A DNA stretch of 64,000 nucleotides from Trichocoleus sp. FACHB-40 (GTDB lineage Bacteria > Cyanobacteriota > Cyanobacteriia > Cyanobacteriales > FACHB-T130). Position 1 is the first letter of the stretch. Every line of letters begins with the position of its first letter. The stretch covers positions 124,001 to 188,000 of the forward strand of contig NZ_JACJPF010000101.1 in assembly GCF_014695915.1 (NCBI RefSeq), read 5' to 3'. The translations under genes were made by a program, and so were the position numbers. A model generated the notes under the pieces. The model worked only from the letters and a program-made list of their open reading frames with translations, ran no database searches and had not been told where the DNA came from. Shown here in pieces: positions 48,329 through 57,068 of the stretch.

Positions 48329-48826
48329 ATGGGCAAGGTTCTGGTGTTAAACGCCTCGTATGAACCGCTCAATATAACGAGCTGGCGACGCGCGGCAGTC
48401 TTGTTGATCAAAGGGAAAGCCGAACAAGTTGAACACAACGGCAAACTCGTATATACAGAGTTCCCATTACCAACGGTTATTCGACTGCGATACTATGTCC
48501 GAGTTCCTTACAAGGAAATTCCTCTGACCCGTCGAAATATCCTCCATCGTGATAATCACTCCTGTCAATACTGCTCTTACACGGGTGATGATTTAACCCT
48601 CGATCATGTGATTCCCCGTTCTCGCGGTGGTGGTGATAGCTGGGAAAACATTGTCACCGCTTGCGTCCGGTGCAATGTCAACAAAGGTAGCCGCACTCCC
48701 AAAGAAGCAAATATGATATTGCGACACCCTCCCCGAAAACCATACAGTAGCCTGCACTTTGAGGTTGCTAAACACCTCAAGAGTGGTACGCATCAGGAAT
48801 GGCGAAAATATGTAATTGGTCTTTAA
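48329..48826 (+). CDS. HNH endonuclease family protein
   Basis: A 165-residue HNH nuclease-like protein. The zinc-finger-type Cys pairs are CQYC (about residue 80) and CVRCN (about 112); the HNH core is LTLDHVIPRSRGGGDSWENIVTAC. The N-terminus VLVLNASYEPLNITSWRRAAVLLIKGKAE is the typical lead of this cyanobacteria-wide family. These are housekeeping-type genes found in nearly all cyanobacteria, and the biological substrate is not known. A strong terminator follows. Confidence 0.93.
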   Translation: MGKVLVLNASYEPLNITSWRRAAVLLIKGKAEQVEHNGKLVYTEFPLPTVIRLRYYVRVPYKEIPLTRRNILHRDNHSCQYCSYTGDDLTLDHVIPRSRGGGDSWENIVTACVRCNVNKGSRTPKEANMILRHPPRKPYSSLHFEVAKHLKSGTHQEWRKYVIGL

Positions 48827-48863
48827 ACCCCCTACACCAATCAATAGGTGCAGGGGGTTTTTT
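48825..48863 (+). terminator. Rho-independent terminator after the HNH gene
   Basis: AAACCCCCTacACC (48825-48838) pairs with GGTgcAGGGGGTTT (48847-48860) around a loop of about 8 bases, followed by a T-tract ending near 48863. It overlaps the stop codon of the HNH gene. The following 330 bp to 49193 hold a minus-strand frame of 65 codons that I do not recognise and no other features. Confidence 0.85.
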
Positions 48864-49193
48864 GTCAAAACTCAAAAGAAAGAACTAACTTGTATTTCTA
48901 AGCTGTTAAGTTTCTGTGTCAAGTCCGGAAAACGCGACCACAGAGGGAGTGCGGCTGGTCAATTTTTTTGTCAAGATCGATGAATAAGTCGGTCTGTCCA
49001 GCTCGGCATCCTATCACCACCGTCTGAAAACCTGGTTGGCTCAGAAAAAGCGGGTTTGAAGCATATGTAGCCTTCTTGTTCATAGCCTGGAGCAATTTTG
49101 GCCAACCCTCAAGCATCTGGCAGTAAGTGTGAGGACGATTGCGGCAGTAACTGGAATATTAATCAGAAAATACTTTGACATTGCGTCATTTAT

Positions 49194-50480
49194 ATGCAAT
49201 CAAATTTGCTCAACCCTCTCAATGGTTCTTCAATAGCCGCTGAGTCGATGTCTATAGACAATCAGCAAAATTCAGGGTCTGTTGTGGAAACTCAAGAAAT
49301 GGAGCCAACTGCCAAACAATCGAGCAATGCGTCGGGAAATTATTCTAGAAGAGTGTCGAACGAACGGCCGCCAGAACGTGTAGTCGAGTTGCTACGACAA
49401 ACTTTAGAGCGTCACCGAGGCGATCGCCAGCTGGTGCTACTACAAGATTTTCCCGATCCAGATGCTCTTTCTGGAGCTTGGGCGTATCAACTTATTGCTA
49501 AGCAGTACAATATCCAGTGCGAAATTGTCTATGCTGGTACTCTTAGCCATCAGGAAAATATTGCTCTGGTTAAACTTACGGGTTTACCTGCTAGACGCTG
49601 GGGTATCCAGAGCCTGAAGGAAAAAGATTTATCCGTGTATCAAGGATGCGTTTTGATTGATAATCAAGGCACTACTTGTCAATTACTGCCTCTGGTGCAA
49701 CAGGCTGGCATCCCGATTAGGGTTGTGATTGACCATCACAGTACGCAGAACGAACTCAACGCGGAATTTACAGATATTCGCCCTAGTACCAGAGCTACTG
49801 CCACGATTTTAACTCAGTATCTCCAAGCGGGTTTACTGAAGTTAGATAGCAGCGTCAGCGATCACGTTAAATGCGCTACGGCGTTGATGCACGGGTTAAG
49901 GTCGGATACTAACCGACTGATGCAGGCGCAGGAAGAGGATTTTCAGGCGGCGGGGTATCTGAGCCGATTTTATGATGCTCAACTGCTGAATGCAGTTTTG
50001 CAGGCTTATCGGTCTAAGCGGGTGATGGATGTGATCGAGCGATCGCTTACTAACCGCATCGTCCAGAATAACTTCTCCATCGCTGGTGTCGGCTACCTCC
50101 GCTACGAAGACCGAGATGCCATTCCCCAAGCGGCAGATTTTCTAGTAACAGAAGAAAACGTCCACACTGCTGTGGTTTACGGGATTGTCCATGACGAAGA
50201 CGAAGAACTCGAAGTCGTCATCGGTTCCCTGAGAACCAGCAAACTTACCCTCGACCCCGACGAATTTATCAAAGAAGCCTTTGGGCAAGACAGTCAGGGA
50301 CGCTTCTTTGGTGGTGGTAGACTTTCAGCAGGCGGCTTTGAAATCCCGATGGGATTTTTGGGCGGCTTTAATGAAAATTCCGAGTACGCCAAGATAAAAT
50401 GGGAAGTTTTTGACAGCCAAATCAAGCAAAAACTCCTCCGCTTGGTCAACCCCAAAGATAACCTACTTCATGGAGAGTAA
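49194..50480 (+). CDS. DHH-family phosphoesterase (NrnA-like)
   Basis: Members degrade nano-RNA and/or 3'-phosphoadenosine-5'-phosphate or cyclic-di-nucleotide products. Motifs are D-F-P-D-P-D-A-L-S (motif I, about residues 85-93), DNQG (about 160), DHH in VIDHHST (about 184) and a glycine-rich DHHA1 domain (GRFFGGGRLSAGGFEIPMGFLGG, about 368-390). The first 70 residues are low complexity, and an internal start at residue 20 or 36 is possible. The SixA gene follows after 28 bp on the same strand, so both may be one operon. Confidence 0.87.
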   Translation: MQSNLLNPLNGSSIAAESMSIDNQQNSGSVVETQEMEPTAKQSSNASGNYSRRVSNERPPERVVELLRQTLERHRGDRQLVLLQDFPDPDALSGAWAYQLIAKQYNIQCEIVYAGTLSHQENIALVKLTGLPARRWGIQSLKEKDLSVYQGCVLIDNQGTTCQLLPLVQQAGIPIRVVIDHHSTQNELNAEFTDIRPSTRATATILTQYLQAGLLKLDSSVSDHVKCATALMHGLRSDTNRLMQAQEEDFQAAGYLSRFYDAQLLNAVLQAYRSKRVMDVIERSLTNRIVQNNFSIAGVGYLRYEDRDAIPQAADFLVTEENVHTAVVYGIVHDEDEELEVVIGSLRTSKLTLDPDEFIKEAFGQDSQGRFFGGGRLSAGGFEIPMGFLGGFNENSEYAKIKWEVFDSQIKQKLLRLVNPKDNLLHGE

Positions 50481-50508
50481 AGGTTGGGAGTGGGGAAGAT
50501 GATTACCA

Positions 50509-51006
50509 ATGACCACTAAGCTATACTTAATTCGTCACGGAATCGCAGCTGATCAATCTGAGTATGAAAGCGATCGCGATCGCCCCTTGACAGCCGTTGG
50601 GCATCAAAAAACTGCTAAAGTAGCAAAACGGCTGCAAGAGTTGGATCTGCATTTCGACCTGATTCTAACCAGTCCCCTAGTAAGGGCGCGTCAAACTGCC
50701 GAAAATCTCTACCACACTAATCTGAGTTCCCATCTAGAAGAATCAAACCAACTTGCTCCCGGTGGAAATATCCATACTTGGATCAACTGGTTAGAAGCAT
50801 GGCAAAACTCAGGCGGTTCCCAGTTAGCGCTAGTTGGTCATCAACCAGACTTGGGAAATTGGGCAGAAATCTTGGTTTGGGGTAATGTCAAAGCAGCAAT
50901 CATCCTCAAAAAAGCAGGAATTATCGGGTTAAACTTGCCATCTAGCGGTTCGCCGATAGGTAATAGCGAACTATTTTGGCTGACAGCACCCAAGCTGTTA
51001 CTGTAA
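50509..51006 (+). CDS. sixA: SixA-like phosphohistidine phosphatase
   Basis: A 165-residue phosphatase of the histidine phosphatase fold. The RHG motif is LIRHGIA (His about residue 9) and the second catalytic His is in LVGHQPDLG (about 109). E. coli SixA dephosphorylates phospho-His on phosphotransfer proteins; the cyanobacterial target is unknown. It lies 28 bp after the DHH gene and 94 bp before gltA, as in several cyanobacteria I recall. Confidence 0.9.
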   Translation: MTTKLYLIRHGIAADQSEYESDRDRPLTAVGHQKTAKVAKRLQELDLHFDLILTSPLVRARQTAENLYHTNLSSHLEESNQLAPGGNIHTWINWLEAWQNSGGSQLALVGHQPDLGNWAEILVWGNVKAAIILKKAGIIGLNLPSSGSPIGNSELFWLTAPKLLL

Positions 51007-51100
51007 TGCCGATAAAATAATTCTGGTAAAAAGGGCGACCGATACATCCATTTTTGGTAAGTTACCCTGAAAATGTTTCACTCACCCAACTGGTAGTAAC

Positions 51101-52234
51101 ATGACTGTCTGCGAGTATAAACCAGGTCTAGAAGGCATTCCGGCTGCCCAATCCAGCATCAGCTACGTCGATGGTAAACAGGGGATACTGGAATATAGAG
51201 GCATTCGTATCGAAGACCTCGCAGAAAAAAGTACGTTTTTGGAAACGTCCTATTTATTAATTTGGGGTGAACTCCCGACAAAGGCAGAACTCGAAGCCTT
51301 TGAAAGTGAAATTCGCTACCACAGGCGGATTAAATATCGCATCCGGGACATGATGAAATGCTTCCCCGAAACCGGACACCCGATGGATGCGCTACAAGCC
51401 TCAGCAGCGGCTCTAGGGCTGTTTTACTCGCGTCGCGCTTTAGATAACCCGGCTTACATTCGCCAAGCCGTGGTGCGCCTTTTAGCAAAGATTCCGACAA
51501 TGGTGGCGGCGTTCCAGCTGATGCGGAAAGGTAACGACCCGGTGCGTCCTCGCGACGATCTCGACTATGCTGGCAATTTCCTATATATGCTAAACGAGCG
51601 GGAACCCGATCCGCTGGCGGCTAGGATTTTCGATGTCTGTCTGACGCTCCATGCAGAGCATACGATGAATGCTTCCACCTTTTCAGCTAGGGTAACGGCT
51701 TCGACTCTGACTGACCCCTACGCAGTGGTAGCCTCAGCTGTGGGAACTTTAGCAGGCCCTCTGCATGGTGGCGCGAATGAGGAAGTCATCACCATGTTAG
51801 AAGAAATTGGCTCGGTGGAAAATGTCCGCCCTTGGCTGGATAATTTGCCGCCCAAGTCTAAAATTATGGGCTTTGGTCATCGCGTCTACAAGGTGAAAGA
51901 TCCGCGAGCAACAATTCTGCAAAGTTTAGCAGAGCAGTTGTTTGAGAAGTTTGGACACGATAAATACTACGACATTGCCGTGGAGTTGGAAAAGGCAGTC
52001 GAGGAAAAATTAGGCCCGAAAGGAATTTATCCAAACGTAGATTTTTACTCTGGTTTGGTTTATCGGAAAATGGCAATTCCCACAGATTTGTTTACTCCGG
52101 TGTTTGCGATCGCTCGCGTAGCTGGTTGGCTTGCTCACTGGAAAGAACAGCTCGGAGAAAACCGCATCTTCCGTCCTACCCAAATGTATACTGGCGATCG
52201 CGGAGCTGCCTATATCCCCATCGACCAGCGCTAG
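51101..52234 (+). CDS. gltA: Citrate synthase
   Basis: Condenses acetyl-CoA and oxaloacetate at the entry to the (branched) TCA cycle. The 377 residues have the catalytic triad: His in GPLHGGANE (about 223), His in GFGHRVYK (about 262) and Asp in VDFYSG (about 310). The N-terminus has the AQSSISYVDGKQGILEYRG signature. It is of the ~380-residue type of Gram-positives and cyanobacteria. It is followed by a strong hairpin terminator. Confidence 0.97.
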   Translation: MTVCEYKPGLEGIPAAQSSISYVDGKQGILEYRGIRIEDLAEKSTFLETSYLLIWGELPTKAELEAFESEIRYHRRIKYRIRDMMKCFPETGHPMDALQASAAALGLFYSRRALDNPAYIRQAVVRLLAKIPTMVAAFQLMRKGNDPVRPRDDLDYAGNFLYMLNEREPDPLAARIFDVCLTLHAEHTMNASTFSARVTASTLTDPYAVVASAVGTLAGPLHGGANEEVITMLEEIGSVENVRPWLDNLPPKSKIMGFGHRVYKVKDPRATILQSLAEQLFEKFGHDKYYDIAVELEKAVEEKLGPKGIYPNVDFYSGLVYRKMAIPTDLFTPVFAIARVAGWLAHWKEQLGENRIFRPTQMYTGDRGAAYIPIDQR

Positions 52235-52264
52235 ATACAAGTTAAAACAAAACATTATTTCTCA

Positions 52265-52303
52265 TGTAGAGATGTTTTCTAAAAACGTCTCTACACTTTT
52301 TTT
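52265..52303 (+). terminator. gltA terminator
   Basis: TGTAGAGATGTTTT (52265-52278) pairs with AAAACGTCTCTACA (52282-52295, one G-T pair) and is followed by CTTTTTTTG, an ideal rho-independent terminator. Confidence 0.85.
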
Positions 52304-52344
52304 GAGGGGTGCCACAATTATTAATAAGAAAACAAAAATTTAAT

Positions 52345-52503
52345 TCAGGGAAACTCTTCCAGGTATAGGTTTGTAGCTTCTTTTAAATTGGAAATGGCTT
52401 CTTCAATCGTTTCCCCTTGGTCAACTGTGCCGACTTCGGAACATTCAGCTACATACATATCTTCTTCTTTGTGAATGATGACAGTAAAGGTTTGACTGTT
52501 CAT
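52345..52503 (-). CDS. HicB-like antitoxin-type protein, orphan
   Basis: A 52-residue frame too short for most automatic cut-offs: it starts at the ATG at 52503-52501 (MNSQTFTVIIHKEEDMYVAEC) and ends with FP and a TGA at 52347-52345. The sequence is a classic partial RNase H-like HicB/UPF0150 domain: TVIIHKEEDMYVAEC strand pair, then GTVDQGETIEEAISNLKEATNLYLEE. HicB neutralises the HicA mRNA interferase, but no HicA frame is found next to it on either side. It may be an orphan, often found in cyanobacteria as a free-standing protein. Confidence 0.75.
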   Translation of the reverse strand: MNSQTFTVIIHKEEDMYVAECSEVGTVDQGETIEEAISNLKEATNLYLEEFP

Positions 52504-52706
52504 AGGATTTGATATTTGTGTTGATACTGAACGTAGAGCGATCGCGCTTTTTTTCTAATCTAGTTTGACGAGTTGCTCGCTTCTGACAAAAATTGTATGG
52601 GGAAGCGATCGCTCCTTCCAAAAACTGAGGTTAAGAGGGATCGCTCTTTTTTGGACCAAACACAATTATATAAGTTTTAGTATTCCTGGTTATCACTGCT
52701 AGCCTG

Positions 52707-53831
52707 TTATTGCTGACACATAGCTGTATGGAGCAAATCAGGGTCAACCGCACCTTTTATTCTTGTATTCACTGTTAAAAACCCTATAATTTCATTATTT
52801 TCATTTACGATTACAGGTGGCTGATTGGTATTAGTGTTATAAGCACTTGTATCGGAAATACGGCTTCCATAATCGCCAACTCGAATCCAAACACTTTTAG
52901 AGGTGACACGGCTTCCAAACTCACCAACTTGATTGGAAATAGATTTTTCATTAATCTTATCACTAGAAATAATTCCAAGGAATACATTGTCAGCCCCCAT
53001 TAGATAAGCATGGCCATCAAGTTGAGACAAAGCATTACGGACTGGATTTGTTTCTGGATATGTTTCAATTGGAGGCAGATATTCTGACGGTTGAGGTGTT
53101 ACATCTGAAGGTACGTATGGATCTATTAATTGCTGTCTTGTTGCTACTTGGCGCTGATTAGCTCTTTGGAATCCCTCTCGGAATCCATGAAGGAATGCTG
53201 CACCAATGATAAAACCACCAACACTTACTCCAATAATGCAAGATATTTTTGCTTTATTGGATAAAGATAAAGCACCATCATAATCACCTTGTTGATTTTT
53301 ATTTTTTACCTTGGTAGCAAAAACAATACCAGCCACTCCAGCAGGAATGCAGGCAAATAGTGTGACTAGAATAGATGGAAATAAGTAAGTGCGAGGGCAG
53401 CAGGGTTTATTTTGAAATTGAATCCGGGGAGAAGCTACGAGCTTAAATATATCCTGATTTGTTGAAGTTTTTGAATCTTCAGAAACGTTATTTTCGACGC
53501 TAGGAACACTGGTTTCCGATTGAACGCTATTATCCACGCTCATAGCCTCAAAGTCTTGACTCCAAGCTGGAAATTCATCACCAGGCTGTCGCCCATAAAC
53601 CTTCACTCTCTTGATAGACTCAGACCCCAATTTAATTATCCAATTACGGACAAAAGTAACTAAGGTTGGTTGATTTGGTACTTGAGCTGATTCCAGCATG
53701 ATTTGTAGACAATCATCCTTGAGGATAGCTTTCGCTATAATGCCTTTGGGTTGCAGATGGCGGTTCATCAGGGATGTGATCGCTGTTGCATCACCTTGCT
53801 TGGCGAGTTTTAGAAGATTTGGCTGAGTCAT
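52707..53831 (-). CDS. Membrane protein with CD225/dispanin domain and repeat-type C-terminal domain
   Basis: 374 residues in three parts. About 1-95 is a soluble domain (MTQPNLLKLAKQGDATAI, then VKVYGRQPGDEFPAW) common at the N-terminus of cyanobacterial membrane proteins. About 150-225 is a CD225/dispanin-like pair of hydrophobic helices (TYLFPSILVTLFACIPAGVAGIVFA, then KISCIIGVSVGGFIIGAAF). About 265-374 has repeats of G-x-Y-G-S or G-x-F-G-S followed by S-x-x-x (NQVGEFGSRVTSKSVWIRVGDYGSRISDTSAYN) ending PPVIVNENNEIIGFLTVN, a bacterial domain often seen alone. Function unknown. Confidence 0.75.
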   Translation of the reverse strand: MTQPNLLKLAKQGDATAITSLMNRHLQPKGIIAKAILKDDCLQIMLESAQVPNQPTLVTFVRNWIIKLGSESIKRVKVYGRQPGDEFPAWSQDFEAMSVDNSVQSETSVPSVENNVSEDSKTSTNQDIFKLVASPRIQFQNKPCCPRTYLFPSILVTLFACIPAGVAGIVFATKVKNKNQQGDYDGALSLSNKAKISCIIGVSVGGFIIGAAFLHGFREGFQRANQRQVATRQQLIDPYVPSDVTPQPSEYLPPIETYPETNPVRNALSQLDGHAYLMGADNVFLGIISSDKINEKSISNQVGEFGSRVTSKSVWIRVGDYGSRISDTSAYNTNTNQPPVIVNENNEIIGFLTVNTRIKGAVDPDLLHTAMCQQ

Positions 53832-54002
53832 AACAAATAGATGTGAGGAGTGACAGAAAATAACCTTCTATTTAAGGATTCCCAGCGCTAATAGATAAAT
53901 TGCTATTTTTCAGAAGTTTTTGCGCGGTAGCGCTCTCTTCGCATCGCTCTGATTCACTATCACCCAGTAAAGTAAGCAAAGAATCTCAACACCTATTTAC
54001 CA

Positions 54003-54860
54003 TTGGATTACGATAATATTTGCAAATATCTGGCAGAACAGTACCCAGCCGAGTTTGTGCGCTGGCTACTTTCAGATGAAGCTACCGAGATTCAGGTACT
54101 CAAAACTGAACTTAGTGCTGAACCGATTCGCGCCGATTCTCTCACACTGTTGCAAACTGCCAACCAAATCCTGCACATAGAATTTCAAACTCTGCCAGCA
54201 TCAGAGCCACCACTACCATTTAGAATGCTGGACTATTGGGTGCGACTGTATCGACAGTATCGCTGTCCCATTGAGCAAGTCGTGATTTTTTTAAAATTTA
54301 CTACCTCAGAAGCTGTCTTTACTGAGCAGTTTGCGGCAACAAATACTAGACATAGCTACCGAGTCATCCGCCTATGGGAGGAAGACCCGGCTCCACTTTT
54401 GGCAAACACTGCCTTGTTGCCATTGGCTACGCTAGCTAGAAGCAACACTCCCAACGCCTTATTGGAGCAGGTCGCAGCCCAGATCGATATGATCGAAGAA
54501 CCAGAGCAGCGGGGGAATCTCGCGGCTTGTGTCGAGGTGCTGGCTGGTTTGCGGTTTGAAGAAAGTTTAATTCGCCAACTTTTGAGGGAGGAAATTATGC
54601 AGGAATCAGTAACGTATCAAGCCATCATCCAAAAGGGAGTGCAACAAGGCCTGCAACAAGGAAAGCAAGAAGGAAAACAAGAGGAGGCGCGATCGCTTGT
54701 CCTGCGTCTGCTAACCCGTCGATTTGGTGCTGTTGACCAAGAACTGCAAGAGCAAATTGGGACATTATCCGTCGCGCAGTTAGAGGAATTGGGCGAGGCG
54801 CTGTTAGATTTTCAGACTGTAACGGATTTAGTTGTTTGGTTGGATGAGCATTGCTCATAG
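54003..54860 (+). CDS. Rpn/DUF4351-type protein (putative PD-(D/E)XK nuclease/transposase-like)
   Basis: 285 residues, starting at TTG 54003 (MDYDNICKYLAEQYPAEFVRWLL), the start that fits the family's usual N-terminus. The core has IRADSLTLLQ and ILHIEFQT, with Asp and Glu in the right order for a PD-(D/E)XK fold. A Gln/Gly-rich coil (KGVQQGLQQGKQEGKQEEAR) and a DUF4351 C-terminal domain (LVLRLLTRRFGAV...LSVAQLEELGEALLDF) follow. These are common, multicopy, accessory genes in cyanobacteria, related to Rpn recombination-promoting nucleases. Confidence 0.8.
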   Translation: MDYDNICKYLAEQYPAEFVRWLLSDEATEIQVLKTELSAEPIRADSLTLLQTANQILHIEFQTLPASEPPLPFRMLDYWVRLYRQYRCPIEQVVIFLKFTTSEAVFTEQFAATNTRHSYRVIRLWEEDPAPLLANTALLPLATLARSNTPNALLEQVAAQIDMIEEPEQRGNLAACVEVLAGLRFEESLIRQLLREEIMQESVTYQAIIQKGVQQGLQQGKQEGKQEEARSLVLRLLTRRFGAVDQELQEQIGTLSVAQLEELGEALLDFQTVTDLVVWLDEHCS

Positions 54861-55053
54861 CGTCCTGGAGCAGCAGGAGCAAGCGATCGCACTTTACACA
54901 TCCATCTGAATGCGATCGCTCCCTGCTCAGATACAATCTCTTAACCAAATTGATAAGTAGAATTTCTCATGCGCCGCGCTGGGCTGGATACTCTGCAACG
55001 ATATACTAAACACTGGGGTCGTAAAAAAATCTTCACAATAGAAAAGATAGACA

Positions 55054-55078
55054 GATTCGACACCCGGTGTCTCGAATC
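55054..55078 (+). promoter_or_regulatory. Leader hairpin before ndhA
   Basis: GATTCGA (55054-55060) pairs with TCGAATC (55072-55078) and the inner CACC with GGTG, 20 bp before the ndhA ATG. There is no T-tract, so it is not a plain terminator. It may shield or expose the ndhA start region. Inference only. Confidence 0.4.
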
Positions 55079-55098
55079 AGCTCAGTAATTACTTAGCG

Positions 55099-56226
55099 AT
55101 GGCTTTCATGAACCCAGGCATTGACCTACAAGGAACTTTTATCCAATCCCTCAAGGATTTGGGCATCCCATCTGGTGCTGCCAAAGCGATTTGGATGCCG
55201 CTACCGATGTTTTTGATGATCATTGGTGCCACGGTCGGCGTTTTGGTAGTTGTATGGCTGGAGCGGAAAATTTCTGCTGCCGCTCAGCAGCGTATTGGCC
55301 CAGAATTCGCCGGCCCATTGGGCGTTTTACAACCAGTAGCCGATGGTCTGAAGCTGGTTTTTAAAGAAGATATTGTACCAGCCAAGACTGACCGCTTGCT
55401 ATTCACCCTGGGGCCGATTATCGTCGTTATTCCAGTGTTTTTGTCCTATTTAATTGTGCCATTCGGACAAAACCTGGTAATTGCTAACATAAGCGTAGGG
55501 GTCTTTTTGTGGATTGCGCTTTCCAGCATTGCCCCGATTGGCTTGCTGATGTCTGGCTATTCGTCAAACAACAAGTATTCGCTGCTAGGTGGCTTGAGAG
55601 CAGCAGCGCAGTCGATTAGTTACGAAATTCCGCTGGCGCTATCCGTATTAGCGATCGCTATGATGTCTAACAGTCTTAGCACCATCGACATCGTAGAACA
55701 GCAATCTGGCTACGGCATTTTCAGCTGGAACATCTGGCGACAACCCGTAGGATTTATCATCTTTTGGATTGCAGCCTTAGCAGAATGCGAAAGACTTCCC
55801 TTTGACTTGCCAGAAGCAGAAGAAGAATTGGTTGCAGGTTATCAAACCGAATACTCAGGAATGAAATTCGGTTTATTTTACATTGGTTCCTACGTCAACC
55901 TCGTTCTCTCCGCCCTACTGGTGGCAATTTTGTATCTGGGCGGCTGGGAATTTCCTATTCCCATTGAGATGTTAGGCAGCTGGCTGGGATTCAATGAAGC
56001 GAGTCCCTTGTTGCAGGTAATTGATGCCTCGCTGGGAATCACAATGACTCTGCTGAAAGCTTACTTCCTCATCTTCATTGCCGTTCTACTTCGGTGGACT
56101 TTACCTCGCGTTCGCATTGACCAATTACTTAATTTGGGTTGGAAATTCCTGCTGCCAGTATCGCTGGTAAACCTACTATTAACCGCAGCGCTAAAACTCG
56201 CATTTCCTGGTGCTTTTGGTGGCTAG
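55099..56226 (+). CDS. ndhA: NAD(P)H-quinone oxidoreductase subunit 1
   Basis: NdhA (ND1 homologue) is a membrane subunit of NDH-1 forming part of the quinone tunnel in the thylakoid membrane. The 375-residue protein has eight or more helices, the motif [21 protein letters not shown] near residue 55-75, [27 protein letters not shown] near 150-180, and [26 protein letters not shown] near 230-255. Order and strand give the ndhA-ndhI-ndhG-ndhE operon. Confidence 0.98.
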   Translation: MAFMNPGIDLQGTFIQSLKDLGIPSGAAKAIWMPLPMFLMIIGATVGVLVVVWLERKISAAAQQRIGPEFAGPLGVLQPVADGLKLVFKEDIVPAKTDRLLFTLGPIIVVIPVFLSYLIVPFGQNLVIANISVGVFLWIALSSIAPIGLLMSGYSSNNKYSLLGGLRAAAQSISYEIPLALSVLAIAMMSNSLSTIDIVEQQSGYGIFSWNIWRQPVGFIIFWIAALAECERLPFDLPEAEEELVAGYQTEYSGMKFGLFYIGSYVNLVLSALLVAILYLGGWEFPIPIEMLGSWLGFNEASPLLQVIDASLGITMTLLKAYFLIFIAVLLRWTLPRVRIDQLLNLGWKFLLPVSLVNLLLTAALKLAFPGAFGG

Positions 56227-56280
56227 TCCGATTTTAAATTTTTGATTTTTGATTTTGGATTAGTTGTGAGATCCGAAATC

Positions 56281-56366
56281 ATCGGAGACCTAGAAACTCC
56301 TTCGCCCCCGCAAAATCCAAAATTATCGGAAGACTAGAAACTCCCACCTCCGCAAAATCCAAAATT
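56281..56366. repeat. Tandem pair of ~43-bp imperfect direct repeats between ndhA and ndhI
   Basis: ATCGGAGACCTAGAAACTCC...CGCAAAATCCAAAATT at 56281-56324 is repeated with small changes at 56325-56366. Before it (56230-56270), ATTTTTGATTTTTGATTTTGG is a run of heptamers that pairs with CAAAATCCAAAAT. The ndhI Shine-Dalgarno (GAGAGAGAG) follows at 56368. Confidence 0.75.
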
Positions 56367-56387
56367 GGAGAGAGAGAGACACGAACA

Positions 56388-56972
56388 ATGTTGAAGTTCC
56401 TCAAACAAGTTGGCGATTACGCTAAAGAAACTGTCCAGGCGGCTCGGTATATTGGTCAAGGATTGTCCGTGACTTTCGACCATATGCAGCGCCGTCCAAT
56501 TACTGTACAGTATCCCTACGAAAAACTCATTCCCTCAGAGCGTTTCCGGGGTAGAATTCACTTTGAATTTGATAAGTGTATTTCCTGCGAAGTCTGCGTG
56601 CGGGTTTGCCCAATTAATCTGCCAGTGGTGGATTGGGAATTTAACAAGGAAAGCAAAAAGAAACAGCTCAAACACTACAGCATCGACTTCGGAGTTTGTA
56701 TCTTTTGCGGTAACTGCGTAGAATTCTGTCCGACTAATTGCTTGTCGATGACTGAAGATTACGAGCTTTCTACCTACGACCGTCACGAATTGAACTATGA
56801 CAACGTGGCACTCGGTCGTCTACCGTATAAAGTCACGCAAGACCCGATGGTGACACCGCTGCGCGAACTAGCCTACCTGCCGAAGGGTGTCATGGAGCCG
56901 CACGACCTACCGCCTGGTTCTGTTCGCGCTGGTCAGCGTCCAGAGGAAATTCTGGAACAGATGGAAAAATAA
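56388..56972 (+). CDS. ndhI: NAD(P)H-quinone oxidoreductase subunit I
   Basis: NdhI is the peripheral-arm subunit carrying two [4Fe-4S] clusters. The 194-residue protein has two ferredoxin-type motifs: [13 protein letters not shown] (about residue 64-76) and [13 protein letters not shown] (about 104-116), each C-x2-C-x2-C-x3-C-P. Length matches the cyanobacterial form. It follows ndhA by 161 bp, a larger-than-usual gap filled with repeats. Confidence 0.98.
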   Translation: MLKFLKQVGDYAKETVQAARYIGQGLSVTFDHMQRRPITVQYPYEKLIPSERFRGRIHFEFDKCISCEVCVRVCPINLPVVDWEFNKESKKKQLKHYSIDFGVCIFCGNCVEFCPTNCLSMTEDYELSTYDRHELNYDNVALGRLPYKVTQDPMVTPLRELAYLPKGVMEPHDLPPGSVRAGQRPEEILEQMEK

Positions 56973-57068
56973 AAGTCAGTGGCTAATTGCTTATGACTAA
57001 TGGCTAATGGTTTTTATCAATTAGCCATTAGCCACTAGCAATTAGCAATTAGCAAAGGACAAAAAGCA
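56973..57068. repeat. Heptamer array and 12-bp hairpin between ndhI and ndhG
   Basis: ATTAGCC, ATTAGCC, ACTAGCA, ATTAGCA, ATTAGCA run from 57020 to 57054, and GACTAAT/GGCTAAT at 56995-57008 is the inverse. CTAATGGCTAAT (56997-57008) and ATTAGCCATTAG (57020-57031) form a perfect 12-bp stem. An STRR-type array sits inside the operon, so the mRNA will carry this hairpin. Confidence 0.85.

Noticed and set aside
48919-49116. Minus-strand frame of 65 codons before the DHH gene
   Set aside because: No recognisable domain; opposite strand to its neighbours and no convincing start signal. It could be a decayed gene, but I cannot support it.
55054-55078. tRNA-like or terminator hairpin before ndhA
   Set aside because: No cloverleaf and no T-tract; kept only as a possible leader structure.
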